Assembly: GCF_001975825.1 (NCBI RefSeq)
Contig: NZ_MTKN01000025.1
Coordinates: 44,681-108,680, forward strand
From: [Flexibacter] sp. ATCC 35208
GTDB taxonomy: Bacteria; Bacteroidota; Bacteroidia; Chitinophagales; Chitinophagaceae
Length of the DNA: 64,000 bases
Direction: 5' to 3'
The notes beneath the pieces were generated by a model. It was not told where the DNA came from and did no database searches. It saw only the letters and a program-made list of their open reading frames with translations. Position numbers and translations under genes: made by a program. Below, piece by piece: positions 19,317 through 27,248 of the stretch; the stretch's first letter is position 1, and each line of letters begins with the position of its first letter.

Positions 19317-20552
19317 TTACGCAACTTTCAGCTGCACCAGTGTTGATTTATCTAACTTCTCTTCTGCATATGCTCTTGTCAGTACAAAAGAGCTTTCGTT
19401 GGAAGAAGGCAGGTTAAACATCGCATCGCTCAGTACTACTTCACAGATAGAGCGAAGACCACGTGCACCCAGTTTGTACTCCATTGCTTTTTCTACGATA
19501 TAATCTACTGCATCATCTTCTATTTCCAGGTCAATACCTTCTACTTTGAACAGTTTCTTGTATTGTTTTATAAGTGCATTCTTTGGTTCTGTCAGAATCG
19601 CTTTCAGCGCTTCGTTATCCAGAGAATTCAAGTAAGTTACAACTGGCAGACGTCCCAGCAATTCAGGAATCAGACCGAATGCTTTTAAGTCCTGAGAGTT
19701 GATGTAACGGAGTATATGCTTCTTGTTTTCTTCTTCTCTCTCTTTGTTCACAGTGAACCCGATAGAATGCGTCTGTACTCTGCGGCTGATAATCTTATCA
19801 ACACCATCAAATGCACCACCGCATATAAACAGGATATTCTGTGTGTTCACTTTGATCAGTTTCTGCTCAGGGTGCTTACGACCGCCTTGTGGAGGAACGA
19901 GTGCTTCGGTACCTTCCAGCAGTTTCAGCAGACCTTGCTGTACGCCTTCACCACTCACATCGCGGGTAATGGAAGGGTTATCGCTCTTACGTGCGATTTT
20001 ATCGATCTCGTCAATATATACGATACCTCTTTCAGCAGCTTCAACATCATAGTTACATACCTGTAGCAGGCGGGTCAGGATGCTTTCCACATCTTCACCT
20101 ACGTAACCGGCTTCGGTAAACACGGTTGCATCTACGATAGTAAAAGGAACATTCAGCAGACGGGCGATAGATTTAGCCAGCAGGGTTTTACCTGTACCGG
20201 TTTCACCTACCATGATGATATTGGATTTCTCGATTTCCACATCGTCATCTCCTACCTGTTGGTTTAGCCTTTTATAGTGGTTATAAACGGCAACTGCCAG
20301 TATTTTTTTTGCATCATCCTGTCCGATCACATACTCATCAAGGAATTTCTTGATCTCCTGGGGTTTGGCCACTTTTGGAACGAAGTGGGAAGGGGCTTTT
20401 TTACCCTGCTGTTGAAACAATTCCTGTTCTATGATCTCCTGTGCGTTGGCCACACAGTTCTCACAAATATGGCCATCTGCACCAGCTATCAATATCTGCA
20501 CTTCATCTTTCGAACGATTACAGAATGAACAACGTATTTTGGACTCTTTCAT
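19317..20552 (-). CDS. clpX: ATP-dependent Clp protease ATP-binding subunit ClpX
   Basis: AAA+ unfoldase that feeds substrates to ClpP. 411 aa, the usual length. The N-terminal C4 zinc finger is CSFCNRS...GHICENC, Walker A is GETGTGKTLLAK near residue 115, Walker B is IVYIDEIDKIAR near 180, sensor-2 is in KLGARGLRSI, and the ClpP-docking IGF-type loop is seen as HSIGFTV. It follows clpP on the same strand, but a hairpin and a separate promoter box lie between. Confidence 0.97.
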   Translation of the reverse strand: MKESKIRCSFCNRSKDEVQILIAGADGHICENCVANAQEIIEQELFQQQGKKAPSHFVPKVAKPQEIKKFLDEYVIGQDDAKKILAVAVYNHYKRLNQQVGDDDVEIEKSNIIMVGETGTGKTLLAKSIARLLNVPFTIVDATVFTEAGYVGEDVESILTRLLQVCNYDVEAAERGIVYIDEIDKIARKSDNPSITRDVSGEGVQQGLLKLLEGTEALVPPQGGRKHPEQKLIKVNTQNILFICGGAFDGVDKIISRRVQTHSIGFTVNKEREEENKKHILRYINSQDLKAFGLIPELLGRLPVVTYLNSLDNEALKAILTEPKNALIKQYKKLFKVEGIDLEIEDDAVDYIVEKAMEYKLGARGLRSICEVVLSDAMFNLPSSNESSFVLTRAYAEEKLDKSTLVQLKVA

Positions 20553-20558
20553 AGCTTA

Positions 20559-20566
20559 CAAAGGTA
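20559..20566 (-). promoter_or_regulatory. TAnnTTTG (-7) promoter box of clpX
   Basis: TACCTTTG on the minus strand matches the Bacteroidota -7 consensus and ends 6 nt before the clpX ATG, so the mRNA would be leaderless or nearly so. No good -33 box is seen. Confidence 0.5.
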
Positions 20567-20617
20567 CAAATTAAAGGGGGAAAGGGTGTCATTTAAAAAG
20601 AAAAGCAAAAGTTAAAA

Positions 20618-20655
20618 AGAAAAACCGGCTGTGAAGACACGGTTTCTCTTTCTAA
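20618..20655 (-). terminator. probable terminator after clpP
   Basis: Imperfect hairpin (AGAGAAACCGTGT with ACAGCCGGTTTTTCT on the minus strand) around CTTC, followed by a T-rich run. It lies 29 nt after the clpP stop. Confidence 0.6.
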
Positions 20656-20683
20656 ATTTTGCTTCTATAGAATTTACAACTAA

Positions 20684-21394
20684 TTATTGAGGCGTAGTAC
20701 CGTCCTGCTGCTGTTGTTTTCTAGGGTTCTTGGTGAGTACGTCATCGATGATACCGTATTCTTTTGCTTCATCGGCAGTCATCCAGTAGTCACGATCAGA
20801 ATCCTTTTCAACTTTCTTTACAGGCTGTCCGCAGTGTCCGGCAATGATTTCGTTCAGCTCTTTTTTCAGCTTTACGAACTCGCGGGCAGTGATCTCGATA
20901 TCTGAGGTCTGTCCTTCAGCACCGCCATGAGGCTGGTGAATCATTACACGAGCGTGCTTCAGCGCAGTACGTTTGCCTTTAGTACCAGCCACCAGCAGTA
21001 CGGCGCCAAAAGAAGCGGCCATACCTGTACAGATTGTGGCTACATCAGGAGCGATGATCTGCATGGTGTCATAGATACCTAAACCAGCATATACGCTACC
21101 GCCGGGGCTGTTAATATACATCTGTATATCACGGGTACGGTCAGTAGATTCGAGGAACAGCAACTGTGCTGTGATAATATTAGCTACATAGTCATTTACC
21201 GGATCGCCCATGAAGATGATGCGGTCCATCATCAAACGGGAAAACACGTCCATAATCGCCATGTTCATCGGGCGTTCCTCGATGATGTTGGGAGTTAAGG
21301 CATTGATCTGGTGACGGGTATAGCTATCTACTACCAGGCTACTGATCCCTCTATGCTGGATGGCATATTTCCTGAATTCGTTATTAATGTTCAT
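20684..21394 (-). CDS. clpP: ATP-dependent Clp protease proteolytic subunit ClpP
   Basis: Serine peptidase barrel partner of ClpX. 236 aa from the ATG at 21394 (MNINNEFRKYAIQHRG). The catalytic triad is visible: Ser in GMAASFGAVLL, His in RVMIHQPHGG and Asp in DSDRDYWMTADEA. It is slightly longer than E. coli ClpP because of an N-terminal extension and a Gln-rich tail. The ATG lies inside the last codons of the trigger factor gene (11-nt overlap), implying coupled translation. Confidence 0.97.
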   Translation of the reverse strand: MNINNEFRKYAIQHRGISSLVVDSYTRHQINALTPNIIEERPMNMAIMDVFSRLMMDRIIFMGDPVNDYVANIITAQLLFLESTDRTRDIQMYINSPGGSVYAGLGIYDTMQIIAPDVATICTGMAASFGAVLLVAGTKGKRTALKHARVMIHQPHGGAEGQTSDIEITAREFVKLKKELNEIIAGHCGQPVKKVEKDSDRDYWMTADEAKEYGIIDDVLTKNPRKQQQQDGTTPQ

Positions 21395-22766
21395 GATGGT
21401 GATGTTTATTAGGTAATTTAGCAAATTCTTCGGCTGTTACTTCCTCTTCCTTCACATTTACCTTTTGTTCTGCCCAATCAAACAGTTTTTGAGTCACCAT
21501 CTCACGATAGGTCTGATCTACGAATTTTTCATCCTGCAGCAGGCGTTCCAGGTAGCTATCCAGCCAGTCTGCACCATCTGCAGCAGCTGCACCACCAAAA
21601 TAGCCCATTACTTTCTGTTTGGCGCTTTCCTTCAGTTCATCCAAGGAGACGTCCAGTTTATTTTCGCGGATCAGTTTGTCGCTGATCAAAGTCCAGCGTA
21701 ACTGATGATCAAATCCAGGATATTCTTTTTCGGCTTCTTCAGCAGTCTTTGGCTTTTCGCCACCCTGCTGCAACCAGCGCTTCAGAAATTCTTTGGGCAG
21801 TTCAATAGGAGTTTCGTGTACCAGCACCTCGAACAGTTCGTTGTGCAGGTGGTTACGGCTCTCGGAATCCCAGTACTTTTCTATTTCAGATTTCAGTTTC
21901 TCACGGAAGGCTTCTTCAGTGGTTACTTCATCTTTAGGGAATACTTCTTTGAAGAATTCTTCATTCAGTTCCCTCTTTTCAATTACTTCAACTTTCTCGA
22001 TTGTCAGTTTGAAGTAACGTTGTGCATCCGCATCGTTATGACCATGGAAACCAAGGTCGTGCAGGATATCGTGTAAAGCAGCTGCATCAAATGAAGTAGC
22101 CAGGAAGAATACGATGCTATCGCCCTTTCCTTTACCCTTCAGCTGTTCCTGGATAGGAGCAGAGAACTGCTTTAACTTAATGGCGTTTTCTTTCTGAATA
22201 CCACCTTCCAGTACGTTACCTGCTTCATCGCTCTCTTCGAACTTAACAGTCAGGAAATCATTCTCAGAAGATACTTTTTCAGTTTCTACGTTTTTGCCAC
22301 CTCTTTCGAGCAGGTTGTCAACCTCTTTGTCCAGCATTTCGCTGGTCACTTTAATTTTATAACGGCTCAGGGTAGTTTTACCTTCCTGCAGAGGAGTTAC
22401 TTCAAAAGCAGGTTTCAGGCCAATTTCAAAATCGAAGTTATATTCGGTAGGATTGTTATGATCGAAATTTTTAGCTTCCTTTTCCAGAGAAAGTGGCTGA
22501 GCGAAGATCTCAACTTTCTCATTCTGAAGGTAGCCTGTGAGTTCTTTCTCTACAGTTTTCAGTATTTCATCCGCGAAGATTGCCGGACCGTGCATTTTTT
22601 TCACCATCCCTGCTGGCACCATACCTTTACGGAAGCCTGGTATATTGGCGGTTTTGCTAAGCTGTTTTACTGCTTTGTCATAATTGGGAAGATAATCTTC
22701 CTGGCTCACTTTCACAGTGATCTTATCATTCAATAAACCGATGTTTTCTCTGGTAACGGTTGCCAT
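21384..22766 (-). CDS. tig: trigger factor
   Basis: Ribosome-bound chaperone and peptidyl-prolyl isomerase. 460 aa from the ATG at 22766 (MATVTRENIGLLNDK). The ribosome-docking signature GFRKGMVP is near residue 42, a divergent PPIase domain lies in the middle, and a long helical C-domain follows. The protein ends in a natural His-rich tail (NKHHHHEH) as some trigger factors do. Gene order tig, clpP, clpX is classical. Confidence 0.95.
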   Translation of the reverse strand: MATVTRENIGLLNDKITVKVSQEDYLPNYDKAVKQLSKTANIPGFRKGMVPAGMVKKMHGPAIFADEILKTVEKELTGYLQNEKVEIFAQPLSLEKEAKNFDHNNPTEYNFDFEIGLKPAFEVTPLQEGKTTLSRYKIKVTSEMLDKEVDNLLERGGKNVETEKVSSENDFLTVKFEESDEAGNVLEGGIQKENAIKLKQFSAPIQEQLKGKGKGDSIVFFLATSFDAAALHDILHDLGFHGHNDADAQRYFKLTIEKVEVIEKRELNEEFFKEVFPKDEVTTEEAFREKLKSEIEKYWDSESRNHLHNELFEVLVHETPIELPKEFLKRWLQQGGEKPKTAEEAEKEYPGFDHQLRWTLISDKLIRENKLDVSLDELKESAKQKVMGYFGGAAAADGADWLDSYLERLLQDEKFVDQTYREMVTQKLFDWAEQKVNVKEEEVTAEEFAKLPNKHHHHEH

Positions 22767-22844
22767 AATTAATTTTAATAAATGTTCTTGTATGAAGCAA
22801 TAATAATTCCTGAATTGAAGAATATGCCATGAAGTCACAAAGGC

Positions 22845-22905
22845 ACGAAGGAATGGCAGCTATGTGGGAGTTACTAAGTGACTTAGTGCCTTAATGGCAA
22901 TATTT
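22845..22905. repeat. degenerate intergenic repeat upstream of tig
   Basis: Contains the phrase GTCACAAAGGCACGAAGG and, 30 nt later, AAGTGACTTAGTGCCTTAATGG. The halves are partly complementary (GGCAC/GTGCC, GTCAC/GTGAC). Such phrases recur between genes in Bacteroidota genomes; only one copy is seen here. Confidence 0.4.
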
Positions 22906-22940
22906 TTTATAAGCTGTATGCCGAAATGTATAAAAAAAAG

Positions 22941-23022
22941 TGCGGGTGGAGGGACTCGAACCCCCATGCCGTGAAGCACCAGATCCTAAGTCTGGCGTGT
23001 CTACCAATTTCACCACACCCGC
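22941..23022 (-). tRNA. tRNA-Leu (anticodon UAG)
   Basis: 82-nt cloverleaf on the minus strand. Acceptor GCGGGTG pairs with CACCCGC, the anticodon stem CCAGA/TCTGG encloses CTTAGGA (anticodon TAG), a short class II variable arm is present, and the T loop is GGTTCGAGTCC. CCA is not encoded. Confidence 0.95.
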
Positions 23023-23080
23023 ATACACTATTGTGTAAAGAACTACTTCCCCCTGCCTTGACATGCTGTGGAAAGGACGG

Positions 23081-23088
23081 CAAAGGTA
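23081..23088 (-). promoter_or_regulatory. possible -7 promoter box for tRNA-Leu
   Basis: TACCTTTG on the minus strand, about 58 nt before the mature tRNA 5' end. It fits TAnnTTTG, but no clear -33 box is seen. Confidence 0.35.
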
Positions 23089-23122
23089 TTGTTTTTTATG
23101 AATTTAAAAAAAATGTCTGCAC

Positions 23123-24307
23123 TTAAATCAGTGTCTTTTTGGCTGTTGTCGGCCTGAACATATAAAATAAAGCTATATTCACCAGGATAATTATTGTACA
23201 GCCCGCACATACTACCGGCCACTGCCCTTGGTTCCAGAGCCATAAGCCGATCGCAGAACCGCCCGCCCCACCAATAAAAGTACTGGTCATATAAACTGTA
23301 TTAAAACGGTTTCTCGCCTCCGGCTTCAAAGCGTATATAATGGTCTGATTCGTTACCATGATGGATTGATGACCTACGTCTACCAACACAATTCCGGCTA
23401 ATAGTAATATAATATTGCTCCCTGTAAAGTAAAATGTCCCAAAACTGAGGAGTTCCAGTATTAGACCGATAATAATATTCTTTCCCGGATCACGGCCATC
23501 ACTCATCTTACCCACCAGTGGTGCCGCCAGTGCCCCGGCTGCTCCCGCTATGCCAAATAAGCCAATCTGTGCCGAGGTATATTTAAAAGGAGCATTGGAA
23601 AGGAACAACACCATGGTCACCCAGAAGGCGCTCAGCACCGCAAAGGAAAGGGCGTTCATTACAGAAGCCTCTCTGAGCCGGGGATGTGTACGGGCATAAT
23701 GAACCACCGTACGCATCAGTTCTCCATAGTTACTCTTCAGGGTTGGCTGACTATCCGGAAACCGGAAGTACATCAATACCATCAGCACGGTACAGATGCC
23801 TGCCGCTATATAATACATCTCCCGCCAGCCAAATAAAGCCCCCACTGTACCACTCACTGACCGGGAAGCCAGGATGCCTACCAGCAAACCACCCATGATG
23901 GCACCGATGATGCTCCCTCTTTTATGATCCGGCGCCAGGTGAGCTGCCAGTGGTAATATCAATTGTGGTACTACAGAGGTAATACCGATCAGCAGACTCG
24001 CTGCCTGCAATACAAAGAAGTTCTGCGCGGTAGCCGCCAGCAATAGGGCGCCTATCGCCACCAGCGTGGTGATCATTATCTGTTTTTTACGTTCAAGGAT
24101 ATCGCCCAGCGGTACCAGGAGTAATAACCCCAGTGCATATCCGATCTGGGTGAGGTAGGTGACACGCCCGGCGGCGCTTTCTTTCAGCCCCCATTCTCTG
24201 GCGATCAGAACGATGAGGGGTTGACAATAATATATATTAGCGACGATCAATCCGGTACAGGCCGCCATAAACGCGGTGTCTGCTTTTCCAAGGTGCTTTT
24301 GTTCCAT
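23123..24307 (-). CDS. MFS transporter (drug/metabolite efflux-like)
   Basis: 394 aa inner-membrane carrier with 12 hydrophobic segments. The early GLIVANIYYCQPLIVLIAREWG and LGDILERKKQ (motif A after TM2) are typical of the YhjX/YgaY-like 12-TM efflux branch of the major facilitator superfamily. Substrate unknown. It lies between tRNA-Leu and the M20 amidohydrolase on the same strand, 64 nt after the latter's stop, so co-transcription is possible. Confidence 0.87.
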   Translation of the reverse strand: MEQKHLGKADTAFMAACTGLIVANIYYCQPLIVLIAREWGLKESAAGRVTYLTQIGYALGLLLLVPLGDILERKKQIMITTLVAIGALLLAATAQNFFVLQAASLLIGITSVVPQLILPLAAHLAPDHKRGSIIGAIMGGLLVGILASRSVSGTVGALFGWREMYYIAAGICTVLMVLMYFRFPDSQPTLKSNYGELMRTVVHYARTHPRLREASVMNALSFAVLSAFWVTMVLFLSNAPFKYTSAQIGLFGIAGAAGALAAPLVGKMSDGRDPGKNIIIGLILELLSFGTFYFTGSNIILLLAGIVLVDVGHQSIMVTNQTIIYALKPEARNRFNTVYMTSTFIGGAGGSAIGLWLWNQGQWPVVCAGCTIIILVNIALFYMFRPTTAKKTLI

Positions 24308-24371
24308 GACAGGGTAAAATTAGTTATACTAATTCAACACCCAACCGGCCCATCATTTATTTAGACAATAA

Positions 24372-25544
24372 TTACCTGTAATTATCCAACAAACTTATCG
24401 CCCCTGTCGCCAGGAATTTAGCGCCATAGGCAATGGCGCCTTCATTGAAGATCACTTTGGGATGGTGCAGATAATACCCGCCACATGTCGGATCCTGTGC
24501 GCCCAGCAGGTAAAACATAGAAGGTACTTTCCTGGAATAGTGGGCAAAATCTTCACCTGCCAGCAGCGGTATAACCTCTCTGCTATTGCCGGCACCAAAT
24601 ACGGTATCGAGACTTTGTACAAGTTTGCCATGTACATTGCCGTCGTTCAGTACACTTGGCAGGTTATAGTAGAGGTCGAATCTGATCTTTGCATCATAGG
24701 CTATCATCAATCCTTCAATGATCTTATTGAGTCTGCAGATGATGTCATTGTATGTATCCAGGTCCAGAGACCGGATGGTTCCTTCCAGCACTACTTTGTC
24801 AGCAATCACATTCGGGGCTACGCCACCATTGATTTTGGTGAAGGACAATACGGCTGTTTCCGTAGGAGCAGTATGCCTGGCTACAATCATTTGTGCAGAA
24901 GTCACCAGTTGAGCCGCCACAGCCACTGCATCTACACCCAGTTGAGGTGCCGCGCCGGCATGTGCAGCTTTGCCCAGTACTTCGATGCTAAAGAATCCGG
25001 TACATGCCAGTGCAGGGCCCAGTGCATAGGTGATCTGACCCACGGGCAATGACGGATCTACATGCAGCCCCAAAGCGGCCTGTACATCATCGAGGTAACC
25101 TTCTTCCACTATTCTGTGAGCACCTGTCATACCTTCAGGATCGCCATTTGGCCCTTCTTCAGAAGGTTGGAACAGGAACCTGACAGTACCCTGGAAGTCT
25201 GTATTCTTTAAAAGCGCAGCAGCGCCTATCAGCATAGTCGTATGCAGGTCATGACCACAGGAATGCATTTTGCCGGCTGTCAGTGAGGCAAAGGGTAAAC
25301 CTGTTTCCTCCTGCATAGGCAAGGCATCCATATCAGCACGGATGGCTACTACAGGGCCATCACCCTTACGCAGGGTGCCAATCACACCTGTACCACGGGC
25401 AGCGCCGGTAGTATATGGTATGCCAAGCTTGTCAAGCTCCTGCCTTACCAGTAGAGATGTTTTTTCTTCCTGATAACCCAGTTCAGGGTTGGCATGAATC
25501 TGTCTTCTGATCTGTATAAGTCTGGCTGATAATTGCTCGTCCAT
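24372..25544 (-). CDS. M20 family amidohydrolase (hippurate/N-acyl-amino-acid hydrolase-like)
   Basis: 390 aa zinc hydrolase of peptidase family M20D, which cleaves N-acyl amino acids or aminoacyl conjugates. The metal and catalytic motifs are seen: AIRADMDALPMQEETG near residue 65, SCGHDLHTTMLIGAA near 90, PSEEGPNGD near 125 and LAGEDFAHYS near 345. No signal peptide. It stands between an AraC-type regulator (28 nt upstream on the same strand) and an efflux carrier, which suggests a small regulated uptake/turnover or detoxification set. Confidence 0.9.
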   Translation of the reverse strand: MDEQLSARLIQIRRQIHANPELGYQEEKTSLLVRQELDKLGIPYTTGAARGTGVIGTLRKGDGPVVAIRADMDALPMQEETGLPFASLTAGKMHSCGHDLHTTMLIGAAALLKNTDFQGTVRFLFQPSEEGPNGDPEGMTGAHRIVEEGYLDDVQAALGLHVDPSLPVGQITYALGPALACTGFFSIEVLGKAAHAGAAPQLGVDAVAVAAQLVTSAQMIVARHTAPTETAVLSFTKINGGVAPNVIADKVVLEGTIRSLDLDTYNDIICRLNKIIEGLMIAYDAKIRFDLYYNLPSVLNDGNVHGKLVQSLDTVFGAGNSREVIPLLAGEDFAHYSRKVPSMFYLLGAQDPTCGGYYLHHPKVIFNEGAIAYGAKFLATGAISLLDNYR

Positions 25545-25572
25545 TTATTCCACTTTTCTTAAGATGATCCTC

Positions 25573-26577
25573 TCAAGATAAGCGGTTTTTACGATATTCT
25601 CTCGGAGAGCAGCGATACCGTTTCCGGAACACGGCCGTGAAGTAGTTCGCCCCTCTGTAGCCGGTATTGTAACTAATTTCCTTGATGCTTAGTGTAGTTT
25701 GAGAAAGTAGCGTGGCTGCTTTTTTCATACGCAGGTGTTCGATATACCCTCTGGGGCTGACCCCTAATAGCTCTTTGAAAGCCCGTTCAAAAGTGTTGAT
25801 ATGCATATCTGCTTTCCTGCTCAGATCTGCAATGTTCAGGTGTTGGTGATAGTGATGCTGAATGTACAGGCATACCTGTTTCAGTTTGCCTGCCTGTTCG
25901 CCGTTTTGCAGGTATTTAGGCGTAAGGGCGTTGAAATACAGCGTGAGCAGTGATTCCAGTTTTTCTTCTATGTAGGCTAGCTTTTCTTCTTCCTGTATGG
26001 GGCATTGCCGCAGGTCCTCCAGTACTTTCAGATCGGCTGCTTCCATTCTGATGGCGGGCAGTGTCGTACCTCTGCGCGCCTGTTTTTGCTGTTGCTGATA
26101 GATGTCTTCGAACGAAGGATGCCGGGAAATGAACCTGCTGAAAAAGGATGGGGAAAAAGAGATACAGATCATCTCATAATTGCCGGACCGCAGGTCGGCC
26201 GTATTCTGAGAGTGCGACGGAATGTAATAGATGCCGAATTCTTTTTCAATCAGCATTAGTTTGCCCTGCCCCTGCAGCCGACAGCTGATATTACCTTTCA
26301 GGATGCAGTACATGGCCAGCATGGGCGATGGGGTAGAAGGCCGTAACCGTACTTTTTCCCGGATAAAACATTGTTGCCAGCTGATCAGCCAGTCGGGGCC
26401 CTTTATTTCCTGGGTAATGTAACTGCCGAAGGGGGCTTCTATATAAGTGGTCGCCGAGGTAGGTGATAGCAGATATTGCTTGAATTGCTCCGGCAGATGA
26501 GTTGATATACGGATATGCGGCTGCATTTTTTCAGGGATCCCGAAGTGCAGCCCAGGGGGATATTGGTTGGACATCAT
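25573..26577 (-). CDS. AraC family transcriptional regulator
   Basis: 334 aa. The N-terminal half is an effector or dimerisation region without a clear family. The C-terminal 100 residues hold two helix-turn-helix units of AraC/XylS type (LNIADLSRKADMHINTFERA, then LSIKEISYNTGYRGANYFTA and FRKRYRCSPREYR). It lies 28 nt upstream of the amidohydrolase gene on the same strand and probably controls it and the MFS carrier. A second ATG one codon in is equally possible as start. Confidence 0.9.
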   Translation of the reverse strand: MMSNQYPPGLHFGIPEKMQPHIRISTHLPEQFKQYLLSPTSATTYIEAPFGSYITQEIKGPDWLISWQQCFIREKVRLRPSTPSPMLAMYCILKGNISCRLQGQGKLMLIEKEFGIYYIPSHSQNTADLRSGNYEMICISFSPSFFSRFISRHPSFEDIYQQQQKQARRGTTLPAIRMEAADLKVLEDLRQCPIQEEEKLAYIEEKLESLLTLYFNALTPKYLQNGEQAGKLKQVCLYIQHHYHQHLNIADLSRKADMHINTFERAFKELLGVSPRGYIEHLRMKKAATLLSQTTLSIKEISYNTGYRGANYFTAVFRKRYRCSPREYRKNRLS

Positions 26578-26760
26578 GCATAGTGTTTAATGTGTGATTA
26601 TGAGTAAATAGTTTGGGTTAGTATCAGCAAATTAACGAATATGACTGCGGGGGCATTGCATACTCATAGCTTGTTATGTAGCAGCACTGCCGGGCGGGTC
26701 ATTTAATACTATGGTAATATGCTTATCTTAGCTTTACACGAAAACCAAACCCCAATCGTT

Positions 26761-27120
26761 ATGACTACACAAGAGATCGCCCAGAAACTGGTGGCGTATT
26801 GCGCTAAAGGAGAATTCGAGAAAGCTCAGACTGAACTGTATGCCGAGAATGCGGTAAGCATTGAACCTTATTCTACACCTAACTTTGCAAAGGAAACTAA
26901 AGGTTTGCCAGCGTTACTGAAAAAGATTAAATTTTTCATGGATGGATTAGACGCGGTGCATAGCATCAAGGTGTCTGAACCATTGGTAGTAGCGAATGCT
27001 ATTTCTTTTTCTATGGATATGGATGTGGATATGAAAGGACAGGGAAGAATGAATATGGCAGAGATTTGTGTGTATGAAGTGAAAGATGGAAAGGTTGTAT
27101 CTGAACAGTTTTTCTTCTAA
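26761..27120 (+). CDS. SnoaL-like / NTF2-fold protein
   Basis: 119 aa from the ATG at 26761 (MTTQEIAQKLVAYCAKGE). The N-terminal helices, the NAVSIEPYSTP segment and the final strand (VYEVKDGKVVSEQFFF) match the SnoaL/NTF2-like alpha+beta barrel. These proteins include small isomerases and hydrolases but often have no known activity. A TATCTTAG box at 26724 lies within the 5' part of a longer reading from 26719, favouring the shorter start. It is monocistronic. Confidence 0.8.
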   Translation: MTTQEIAQKLVAYCAKGEFEKAQTELYAENAVSIEPYSTPNFAKETKGLPALLKKIKFFMDGLDAVHSIKVSEPLVVANAISFSMDMDVDMKGQGRMNMAEICVYEVKDGKVVSEQFFF

Positions 27121-27150
27121 GTAATTTTTCAGCCGGCTCCAAGCCACTGC

Positions 27151-27207
27151 GCCGAACCAATCGCTTTTATACCGCAGGTATAAAAGCGATTGGTTCGGCT
27201 TTTTTCT
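27151..27207 (+). terminator. long perfect terminator hairpin
   Basis: 23-bp perfect inverted repeat (27151-27173 with 27177-27199), 3-nt loop, then a T-rich run to 27209. It ends the SnoaL-like gene; its right arm also holds the -33 box of the following promoter. Confidence 0.92.
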
Positions 27208-27220
27208 TTTATTACCTTTC
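27190..27220 (+). promoter_or_regulatory. promoter of the gamma-glutamyltransferase gene
   Basis: TTGG at 27190-27193 and TACCTTTC at 27213-27220, 19 nt apart, approximate the Bacteroidota -33/-7 boxes (one mismatch). The predicted start is about 25 nt before the ATG at 27249. Confidence 0.5.
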
Positions 27221-27248
27221 CATTCTACTGTCTAAATCGCATTTGCTT

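Noticed and set aside
22845..22905. CRISPR-like or insertion-sequence end
   Set aside because: Only one degenerate copy, no spacer pattern, no transposase gene.
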